Source: Terfezia claveryi (taxonomy: Eukaryota; Ascomycota; Pezizomycetes; Pezizales; Pezizaceae). From it: a DNA stretch of 16,129 nt. Positions 1 through 7,583 of the stretch are shown one piece after another. Positions within the stretch are counted from its first letter, which is position 1; the number at the start of each line of letters is the position of its first letter. The notes below the pieces were generated by a model. That model saw only the letters and a list, made by a program, of their open reading frames with translations, was not told the origin of the DNA and searched no databases. A program made the translations under genes and the position numbers. Where the stretch lies: NCBI GenBank assembly GCA_015179025.1, contig WHUX01000637.1, positions 1 to 16,129 of the forward strand, written 5' to 3'.

Positions 1-21
1 GTGGGGTCTTGGTTTGAGGGT

Positions 22-257
22 CCTCGTTCTGGGAACGAGGTGTTGCTACCAATTTGTGAGATAGAGACTTGTATGCAGGATGATTCTCATTCTATCTACA
101 AGCTGAGCCTTAAGTAAAGGCTCTGAGGGGAGCTAACCTCCTCTCGTATAGGGTACACGACTGGTCGAAGGACCAGGGAGCTAACCTCCCTGAGTGCTAA
201 CGTGAGCCAAGGAGCTAGTCTCCTTGGTCATGTGGGATAAGCTATCTATCCTTACAT
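22..257. repeat. Array of seven short hairpins
   Basis: Seven perfect or near-perfect inverted repeats follow one another. They are 22-29/33-40 (8-bp stem, 3-nt loop), 105-111/117-123 (7 bp), 125-132/138-145 (8 bp with one G-T pair), 161-166/171-176 (6 bp), 174-180/186-192 (7 bp), 207-214/220-227 (8 bp), and 230-257 (5 bp plus 4 bp across a bulge). The third, fifth and sixth share the core GGAG-CTAAC-CTCC (loop CTAGT in the sixth). Their outer stem bases differ but still pair. The array stops within a few bases of where homology to the downstream transposon copy begins. No open reading frame or known element is recognised. It could be part of an LTR, a structured transposon end or an organelle-derived fragment. 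Confidence 0.6.
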
Positions 258-905
258 TCGAAAATTAGTTTCTTATCTACGGGGTTCTTATTCATGGGGG
301 TTCTAATAGACGGGGCCTTATGGTTCGGGCTATATAGACCATCTTGTGCTGAATATCGATGCGCTAAGTGGAATTCGGTGAAGTTTGGAGCAATCATAAT
401 TATAATATCTTTTGTCTACATCTTGTTGCACGATTTCTTTTTACTCTAGAAAATTCACAGCTATTTCTTAGTTATAGGATCCAAGTAAGGTGCAAAACGG
501 TACTTTCTTAATCACAGGTACTTATTTATATGCAGATTGCTAGGTACTTCAATTCCTCGATTTTAAACCAAAACGAAGCAGGTTCTACCTAGAAGTATAC
601 AACCAACAGGTAGATGCTGTTTTACAGAGTTATGGGAGATCAAATGGCACGATGCTACAACAAAAATTATATTTTTGCAGTTGTGATATGGCCAAACCTG
701 ATAATAAAGGGCTATATGCGAAGCTATTACAAAAACTTAGCCTGAATCTATTGCAGTCGCTGGGATAGCTCCAGCTATGTATACCGTTATCAATTCTTTT
801 TCTTTTTGGGTAAATCAGTACTCGTAAACCTTTATCAATACAAGTGCATTATACACCAAATTGAATAATCATTTAAATTGCCCGTGAGCGGCCCAGAACA
901 TATAC
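258..905 (+). mobile_element. Left-truncated copy of a TIR DNA transposon (copy 1)
   Basis: This stretch aligns collinearly with the right part of the element at 9101-10295 (9461-9895, then 10145-10295). It has many substitutions and several indels. Both copies share the shared right end, finishing GGCCCAGAACATATAC, and then diverge at once. That places the element boundary at 905 here and at 10295 there. The left half and left TIR are absent and are replaced by the hairpin array. About 245 bp present in the other copy (roughly 9897-10140) is missing here, with about 33 unrelated bases in its place. About 26 bp is also missing inside the right TIR. No coding capacity survives. Confidence 0.8.
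501..536 (+). repeat. Two 18-bp repeats inside transposon copy 1
   Basis: Two adjacent 18-bp units begin TACTTTCTTAATC and TACTTATTTATAT. The same pair is kept in the second copy of the transposon (9690-9725). Related units occur in the spacer at 6306-6377 and 6785-6820. The role is unknown; they may be subterminal repeats of the element family. Confidence 0.45.
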
Positions 906-3389
906 AGTACCTACCGGATCTGCCTCACTCGACTCTGAAGCAATGGAAGTAATTCAATGCTATCGAACACATACACCGAATATATACAATTCTCTGTTAC
1001 TCTTGCTCTTGGTTTATTATAAAGTCTTCTTTATTGAACCTATCTGATTCACACTGCCTCATAATCCTTCAATACCCCATTTATTACTATAAGTGGGGAG
1101 CCTGGTGTGTAGCCGAAAAAGAAGCCCATACAATTTGGCTAGTGCCTTTACCACTTCGTTTCCCGTGTATCTTATCAATTTCCAGGAATAATTCACCAGA
1201 GTCTTGATTCACAGAGCATACTTCACTATGGTATCAAGTAGTCATTGTATGCGATCAAAAGTAATGCGTTTGCCACCGATGATCTTTGCCACATCACAAT
1301 TACATACCACGGCCACGGCATAAACGTTGTTTGAGGAGGGGCTTCCGAAAATACAGAATTTGTAAAGAAATAGGAAATTTCATACTTTGCAGGCTGTAGC
1401 TATTGCTGATGATGGGGTACTGTTGGTTAATGTATTTTTACACGTCAATAAAGCTATAGGATCTGGAAGATACTAGTACCAATTTACTAGAAGGCTTGAA
1501 TTGCAGTTTTATCCCTATCCTCAGTATGGCAAGTAACTTTCCACATATGCCAGCATGCATTGCTAAACCGTAGTCAACGATACATACGAAAGTGAGTTTC
1601 CTATAACGAAGGTAAGGCTTTATTCCCTTTCTAGGGTAACTTTGGGCATTTGAGTCTGAAATATTGCCATTATATTGGGTGACCAGACAAGGTCAATCCC
1701 CTTTTGGGCCGGCACAGTTAGACCAATTGTGTTTGTACTAATAGGTATTGATTCAAATATATAGCTATTATATATATGGATAGCATTCTGCCACACCTTC
1801 ATTGTGAACCAGGTCACGCGACGGCATGTAGCCCTATCAGGAGTCATGCTAACCAAACTACTCTCACTGGTTGATTGTGCTATCCTTCTACGTGTGCAAC
1901 TTTGCGTACTTACGCCTCTGCCAGTCGCAGTAGCTAATTGAACGTCTCCAACCTAAATGCGATATCTGTGGACAAATTAATACCTAGTTATGGTACTCTC
2001 TACTCTCTAGGAGTGCCTGTGCACCGTGGCTACGGTAGTGAGCAACTTGAGTAATTACAGCTGGATTCAGTTCGTTTCAGATTGTTCCATTTTAATCCTA
2101 CCGCTCACACAAGTTCAGATTTGCACCCTTACAATAGTCGAAGTCCTGCATGCTAGCTGCAAGGTTTAAATTTAAATTTCTCTGGTCCGCTATAGCGTCA
2201 CATCATTTAAGGGAACCAAGCTGTAGAGCTCTAGAAGTGGTAGCGCTTTGAATGATGTCATCTTACCTTGTATAATGCCGCAGTGAAATGTCTGGCGCCC
2301 CAGTCAACCAAGATTACTCGCGGTCGCTCCCAATTACAAGTGACCAAGCTACTTACCATTGACCTTACTATTATTCACACTTGGTATATGCCTGTAATGC
2401 TATACTTTTTGTAACATTTCTGTACTACAGTACAATATTTCACAGTCCTGGAACATATGTCAACAAGTTGGGAAAGTTAGTTACCCTCAACTCGGCGACC
2501 AACAGCTCTAGAGCAAATGTAGCAATATGCGTATACCCCCCACTTTACCACAGTGTTCGTGTATCCAGGAACGTAATCGAGGTTAACCATCTGACTTCAC
2601 TGCCGTTGGGCATAACCATGGTAACGCTAGGTGTCCCTCAATTGCGGCGATAATGTCTCGGGACCATGGAATTTGAACGCATTTATGAATCGCCCGCTAA
2701 TTGAAGGTGTACAAAATTTAAAATGGGCAAACGAATATCAATTGCCGAGATGAGAATCTGCTCACAGCTTAATCTCGTATCTTCTGTCTAGCAATCTAGA
2801 TCTCCTATACCTACTGCTAGCCTACACAATAGCCTATGATTGCACTGAGCCCACCTACCCTGTAAGCGTCTGGCATGTGACACTACAAATGTCGTGCAAG
2901 AGCTTAAGCCCGGCTTGTTTTCAAAATTAAATCTGTGTTCCGTTTTACGAGCTCTATTCCAGAACCCCCGGATATTCTCCTGAATACCTAGTAGCCTTCT
3001 CCCCACAAAACCAACCCGCAGGTAGAACTATAGTTTGCCAGAGCTTTACAATCAATATACAGGGCTAGCATTGACCTGGGTGAGTGGGCATGATTCGTGC
3101 AACCAAGTTACTGACTGACATTCCCCAACTAAGACTTAAATTTTTGAAGATCTTCTATATACTTTGAATGAGATTACACGAGGGCAGCAGGAGTTGGAGG
3201 GGTGGGACTGGTACATCACAGTATCATCACTGTATCACATGTAAATCCAGAACTAGAAAATGGGCGCATGGGCAACAACTATTCTTTGCACATGTCTAGA
3301 TCTAATCTGGTTTATGTTTAACAGTAGCAATCATAGCTGACCACGGATTCCTGGTCCTGATTATCCGCTGGCGAGGTGTTTGAGGGCGC
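906..3389. other. Gene-free spacer, nothing recognised
   Basis: No reading frame here has convincing protein character. The longest ones (2381-2653 plus, 1620-1856 minus, 2788-3006 minus) are under 100 codons, and the first two open at TTG rather than ATG. None of the three shows a recognisable motif. I found no TIRs, tandem arrays, tRNA or other RNA genes. It probably consists of old, decayed repeat sequence, but this cannot be shown from this window alone. Confidence 0.5.
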
Positions 3390-3401
3390 AAGACATCGCC
3401 T
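3390..3401. repeat. Target-site duplication, left copy
   Basis: AAGACATCGCCT here is identical to 3687-3698 and directly abuts the poly(T) run. Its last T could equally belong to that run. The pair brackets the retroposon. Confidence 0.75.
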
Positions 3402-3686
3402 TTTTTTTTTTTTTTTTTTAAATACTCAGTACTCCTATGCAGCCCCGTAGGGGGGCTATGAGGAGCCACGCGGAAGCCCGGTGGATTCAAGGGTAAGGCA
3501 AGTTAATCTGCCAGACCCGCGCAAACTAAATACAATGAAAAGGAACAAAGAGACGCTGCCCCGTGCTGTCACTAACGGACTTAGCCGATGACTCGAGAGC
3601 CTGACTGAGCTCGCCTCCTGAACCAACTGTAAAACTATGACTGTAAATAACTCGAATAAGAACTGTAGACAAAGGGGACTCGTAAT
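3401..3686 (-). mobile_element. Poly(A)-tailed retroposon (SINE-like or short LINE-derived)
   Basis: On the minus strand this is a body of about 265 bp ending in a 19-nt poly(A) tail (3401-3419 as T on the plus strand), bounded by a perfect 12-bp direct repeat. This is the signature of target-primed reverse transcription. Just inside the tail, 3432-3464 can fold into one long stem (CTCCT-AT-AGCCCC, a 4-nt loop, then GGGGCT-AT-AGGAG, with small bulges). A stem-loop at this place is known from the RNA 3' ends of several LINE/SINE pairs. A tRNA-like A-box resemblance, GAGCTCAGTCAGG, lies at 3612-3600 on the minus strand, but no well-spaced B box was found. The piece could be a tRNA-derived SINE, a 5'-truncated LINE, or a processed copy of another transcript. 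It contains no credible coding region. Confidence 0.7.
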
Positions 3687-3698
3687 AAGACATCGCCT
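3687..3698. repeat. Target-site duplication, right copy
   Basis: This is an exact copy of AAGACATCGCCT at 3390-3401. It marks the 5' end of the minus-strand retroposon. Confidence 0.75.
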
Positions 3699-3818
3699 AT
3701 GCACGTCCTGGGCTCGCGAAAATTTCAATGTATCCATCTCGAGCCCGAATGAATGACCCAAAAGCTTAGTCCTCCACCTCTTCTTGCCCCTCTGTTCAAT
3801 TTAGGTTCAAATTGCCTG

Positions 3819-3836
3819 CTGTGCGCGCACGCACAG
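3819..3836. promoter_or_regulatory. Perfect 7-bp inverted repeat upstream of gene 1
   Basis: CTGTGCG, a 4-nt loop and CGCACAG form a perfect hairpin or dyad of alternating purine-pyrimidine character, about 150 bp upstream of the gene 1 TATA box. It could be a regulator-binding dyad or a Z-DNA-prone site. Its function is unproven. Confidence 0.3.
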
Positions 3837-3983
3837 TATCACCCATTACCTCGTTAACTCCACGTACACTGGCAGTCCTTCCGCTAATATGTTACGAGGC
3901 AAGTCAGAGCGCCATTGTTGCCCATGCGCAGTTAAAGGGTAAGTGGAGGCACCGACCTGGAACACAAGTAAACAAAAGGGAGC

Positions 3984-3991
3984 TATAAAAC
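3984..3991 (+). promoter_or_regulatory. TATA box of gene 1
   Basis: TATAAAAC lies 117 bp before the gene 1 ATG and is followed by a pyrimidine-rich stretch (from about 4003). This is the same layout as at genes 2 and 3. Confidence 0.5.
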
Positions 3992-4128
3992 AAGGCTGGA
4001 TCTCCTCATTTACTATACCCCGGACTCGATCCAGATCCAACCACTACCCAGTCGAGCTATAACTATCAGCGCAAAGTTGTGATACGTCTCTAAATACGAC
4101 TGTTATCATGGATCCAAACGCAGGACCA

Positions 4129-4974
4129 GATGGGTCTAGACACCATTCATCTTCTGGGTCATCCTCCTCTCACAGACAGAGCTCCTCACACTCAAGCTCC
4201 CACTCAGGCTCCAAACACAAGTCGAGAGAGGAGCGTCCTTTGGGGTCTGAAAACTCATATGACAGCAGTGGAAGACTAACAAACATGTCACATGCCACAA
4301 GTGCGGCGTCAGATAGGCACAAACACTCAACCGGTCCTCCAGGTTCTGGACAAGGCCAATACGAGTGGATCATGGCACAGCAAGGAATGAGCAGGGAGAA
4401 CTATAGCCCCATCGAGTCGCTCCGAAGTGGATATGGGTCCTCATCCCTGTCACATCATTCTTCCGTTATAGAGGGTTCCCGATCCGGATCTCACTCTAGA
4501 TCTGGAAGTGTGACTGCCCCTTATTCCCCTTCCAGTGCACCAAGTGGAGCAGATGGGTCTAGACACCATTCATCTTCTGGGTCATCCTCCTCTCACAAAC
4601 AGAGCTCCTCACACTCAAGCTCCCACCAGGCTCCAAACACAAGTCGAGAGAGGAGCGTCCTTTGGGGTCTGAAAACTCATATGACAGCAGTGGAAGACTA
4701 ACAAACATGTCACATGCCACAAGTGCGGCGTCAGATAGGCACAAACACTCAACCGGTCCTCCAGGTTCTGGCGAAGGCCAATACGAGTGGATCAAGGCAC
4801 AGCAAGAAATGAGCAGGGAAAACTATAGCCCCATCGAGTCGCTCCGAAGTGGATATGGGTCCTCGAACCTGTCATATCATTCTTCCGTAGAGGACTCCCG
4901 ATCCGGATCTCACTCTAGATCTGGAAGTGTGACTGCCCCTTATTCCCCTTCCAGTGAACCATCACCAAGTGGAT
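4129..4974 (+). repeat. 423-bp tandem duplication inside gene 1
   Basis: Copy A covers 4129-4551 and copy B covers 4552 to about 4974. Both begin GATGGGTCTAGACACC. I count a dozen or more substitutions plus three small indels. These are a 1-nt loss in copy B (frameshift), a 3-nt difference (SVIEG versus SVED), and a 6-nt difference near the end. The high identity points to a fairly recent event. Copy A alone would join the downstream sequence in frame, so the single-copy gene is the likely ancestor. Confidence 0.9.
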
Positions 4975-5356
4975 CGTACCACAGTGGATCAAACCGCAGT
5001 GGATCAAATAAGAGTACTCCGGGGTCGCATGGGAATGGGCCACATCACAACAGTAGATCTCATCATGATAGCTCTGGATCCCCGCATAGCGAGGTTTACC
5101 ATAGCGACTCTCGCAAGAGTAGTCGCCACAATAGTTCACACCATGATGGTACCAGCTCGCCTTTGACGCATGAGCCTTCAGGGTCGGGCTCTGGAGGCAC
5201 TCACGATCCCCGTGAGAGAGAACAAAGAGACAAATCAAGACGAAACAAGTACCCACAAACGATTGGAAATAACCCCAACCAGAGTCCAGTGAGCCCGTTT
5301 ATAACTAGATTGTCGCACAAGATTTGTTACTCAATGGGGAAGCCAAGACCAACGGA

Positions 5357-5390
5357 AGAGGAGAAACATCGTAAGAGGAGAAACATCGTA
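5357..5390 (+). repeat. 17-bp tandem duplication at the 3' end of gene 1
   Basis: AGAGGAGAAACATCGTA occurs twice, at 5357-5373 and 5374-5390. Since 17 is not a multiple of three, the second copy changes the frame. It removes the predicted ancestral stop (TGA, 5396-5398) and extends the frame by 15 codons to 5441. Confidence 0.9.
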
Positions 5391-5542
5391 AGAAGTGACC
5401 TTACCAGGCCCTCGCTGCTAACGCACTCCACTCATGACTGACGCGCACGTGCGGGCAATTCAAGTGCATGATTATCAAGTGTGTGTGACCGATCGTAGTG
5501 CCTTCGGCGGTAGTATAAGCTCAGGATACAGAAGCTAAGAGT

Positions 5543-5578
5543 GGGGGGGGTCTTGGGGGGTCTTGGGGGGTCTTGGGG
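5543..5578 (+). repeat. 10-bp minisatellite and perfect G-quadruplex motif
   Basis: Four G tracts of 8, 6, 6 and 4 bases are separated by three identical TCTT spacers, forming a 10-bp-period array. This meets the standard intramolecular G-quadruplex pattern with 4-nt loops. It lies about 100 bp past the last gene 1 stop, probably in the 3' UTR or just beyond. The G-rich strand is the gene 1 sense strand, so an RNA quadruplex is also possible. Confidence 0.8.
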
Positions 5579-6305
5579 AGAATGTTTTTTACATGATTGA
5601 ATTTTCAGACAGTTTCTTTGGCCATGGGGTCGGAAGGACTGGAAAGTGGTTATTTCATGAAGCACATAGTGTAGGTGACACATTTGCGGATGGGTAGGAG
5701 GCTGTTCCCGCACCACATGTTATGACTGGTCTCTATCCTTTATACAATATTCAGGGTATAAAATCAAAAGAGAAGCGGCAAAATCTACGCCCAGAGGGCT
5801 CTGTATCCTATAATTTGGCTCCTAAAGCTTGGCGAAGGAACCCAGATCATATCAGTATATCCTGTATGCTTGCGACTCCTCTGTAAGTACTGGTGAGAAC
5901 CGAGCGTTGCCACGATGGCCACACAAGGGCAACCTAGTTCAAACTTCACGGGCCTCCCACCTTTGTTTTTATTTATTATACGTATTCAAGCTATGTAACC
6001 TATGATGAGAGACCACATCTCCGAAACAAGTCCGCCCCAGGACCGGGCCCTGGAATCCAACCTCACGGCCTGGCCCAATAAACAAATTTACCTTTCAATA
6101 GTGGCCTGCCACGACAGACAAGGCATCTAGTGGTACTATAACGTTACTGAACATTGTATATCAAGTGCTGTAATCATAACCGATAGTAGGCACTATATAA
6201 CCCAGAGCGTGGCCCCACCACCGACTCGAGTACAAAACCGTAAAATCTTGCGGAGAAGACTGCAGTCTTATTTACGGACGGGCGGTTTTTGCCAAACGCT
6301 CTCTC

Positions 6306-6377
6306 CGCGTCTTATTCATGACTACTTTCTTAATCATCCTTACGTTCTTAATCATAGGTACTTTCTCATGCATGGTG
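6306..6377 (+). repeat. Degenerate 18-bp tandem repeat, about four units
   Basis: Units start near 6306, 6324, 6342 and 6360, with forms such as ACTTTCTTAATCATCCTT, ACGTTCTTAATCATAGGT and ACTTTCTCATGCATGGTG. The stretch 6341-6364 matches 501-524 in transposon copy 1 at most positions. This may be a relic of that transposon family or an independent short array. Confidence 0.5.
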
Positions 6378-6784
6378 TACCCGAATGTTTTAGTTGCAAA
6401 GTTGTAAATACAAGCACCTCCGACATATAGCCCACACATAACTCAGATACAACTGTTCTAGCCATGCTTTCAAACAATCCCTTCACCTAATTGAATATGA
6501 GATAGAACTTGGAAAGCCTCAGGTTCTGTATCAGATTCAGTGCCGTCGGAATCATCAGAGCCGGTGCAGAAGTAATGAGTAATTTCCAAAAAAAATGAAA
6601 AAGAGAGATCAGAGTCGGTGCGTACAAACGTGCATAGGTAAAGGCGATGTTGAAGTTTGACCAGCAACTACGGTTTTCATGGCTAATGCGTGCTAGAATA
6701 TTCTACATTCCACAACACCTTTCTTATTCGCGTTTCATACCCATAGCAAATCTGTCCCGACCTTACACAGCGTCTTATTGGAAA

Positions 6785-6820
6785 GTACTTTCTTATACAT
6801 TATTACTTTCTTGTCCGCGA
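6785..6820 (+). repeat. Second cluster of the 18-bp repeat
   Basis: Two units begin TACTTTCTTATACATTAT and TACTTTCTTGTCC, 18 bp apart. They are preceded by GCGTCTTATT, which also precedes the 6306-6377 cluster. It is the same degenerate family. Confidence 0.4.
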
Positions 6821-7488
6821 GATTTTACGGTACCTGCCTATAAAATTTGCCACATTCCAGAACTCAATTCACATACACAATTGTAATACTTGCCCAAGGC
6901 GCGCGTACACCATATGTCTCCAACTATTGGTATACCACCTCTGTATACTCTAGGTAACTGTCTACACAAGATCTAAGTATAATGAGACTTGCTTCTGGGG
7001 TCGGAAGCACGCGTTTTGTCATCATGGAATACTTACTCTGAATTACGTAACCTTCCCCTGTGGTTTCGCAAAATTGGGGACTCTAGATCATCCCAAATTC
7101 TAGGCCACATTCTCTGTGAATGGAACCCCAACTATACGACTCTACCTAGTGAAGCCACAGGAACGTTTGCCTCCATGATTTCCCTCACTACTCAGAGGCA
7201 ATCAGGAAATCACGGAGGGATTCTTCTATCTGTAGCTACATTGACCTATCAAGTTCAGGGGAAATTGACCCAAGCATAATCCCTGGCTCACAGCTCACAT
7301 GGTCTGCTCATGCACTGGCCGGCTGTATAGTTGACTCTGCACAAAGAAACTCCACCCAATCTGAATGTAAACCCCAGGCTGGCAAAAGGTATCAGGCAAG
7401 GGCCATATGCATAGCTAGCCATACCAACTATTGGTTACCCCAACGTAATTCAAAGATGGCCAGAAATGGCATGCCCTCGTGGCTATGA

Positions 7489-7496
7489 TATAAAAG
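7489..7496 (+). promoter_or_regulatory. TATA box of gene 2
   Basis: TATAAAAG lies 88 bp before the gene 2 ATG and is followed immediately by a CT-rich tract, a common arrangement in fungal core promoters. Confidence 0.6.
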
Positions 7497-7583
7497 TTTC
7501 CTACTCTTTCTTCCAATATACTTCATATAATCTAGATTACTCCAATCGCCTAGCCTAACATTTAAAATCACACCTCCACAAAA

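Larger units (their letters stand above)
4108..5441 (+). pseudogene. Gene 1: Ser/His-rich protein, disrupted by tandem duplications
   Basis: I do not recognise a named family. From the ATG at 4108 the frame runs 197 codons to a stop at 4699-4701. The coding pattern then continues in another frame to 5441. The cause is visible. Residues from about 8 onward (4129-4551) are duplicated head to tail at 4552-4974. The start-to-start distance is 423 nt, or 141 codons, so the duplication was in frame. The second copy lacks one T between 4626 and 4627, which shifts the frame. The product is extremely rich in Ser, His, Gly and Arg, with SRSGSHSRSGS-type stretches, and is predicted disordered with no signal peptide or membrane segment. 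Near the end (5289-5345) VSPFITRL...SMGKP matches gene 2 at identical spacing. A 17-bp duplication at 5357-5390 shifts the end of the frame. Without it the protein would stop at 5396-5398 after RKK, as gene 2 does. It may be a pseudogene, a truncated 197-residue product, or an allele carrying a sequencing error. No convincing intron removes the lesion. Confidence 0.7.
5579..7440. other. Gene-free spacer between genes 1 and 2
   Basis: Apart from two clusters of degenerate 18-bp repeats (6306-6377, 6785-6820) nothing is identified. Reading frames here (6209-6430, 6647-6886, 6989-7279) are short, lack recognisable motifs, and the last opens at TTG. No transposon ends, tRNA or second promoter were found. 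Confidence 0.45.

Noticed and set aside
3456..3761. 101-codon minus-strand frame
   Set aside because: It runs across the 5' boundary and target duplication of the retroposon, so it cannot be an old gene of either part.
4552..4701. An intron that removes the frameshift in gene 1
   Set aside because: GT dinucleotides near the lesion have poor donor contexts (GTCTAG, GTCATC, GTCGAG), and copy A is read through without any intron at the same places.
4136..5256. Long minus-strand and second-frame open frames over gene 1
   Set aside because: They mirror the repetitive Ser/His codons of the plus-strand gene, recur in both duplicate copies as shadows, and have no motif of their own.
6920..7436. CCAACTATTGGT present twice (about 6920 and 7425)
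   Set aside because: A 12-mer with a near-palindromic form and no extended similarity around either copy.
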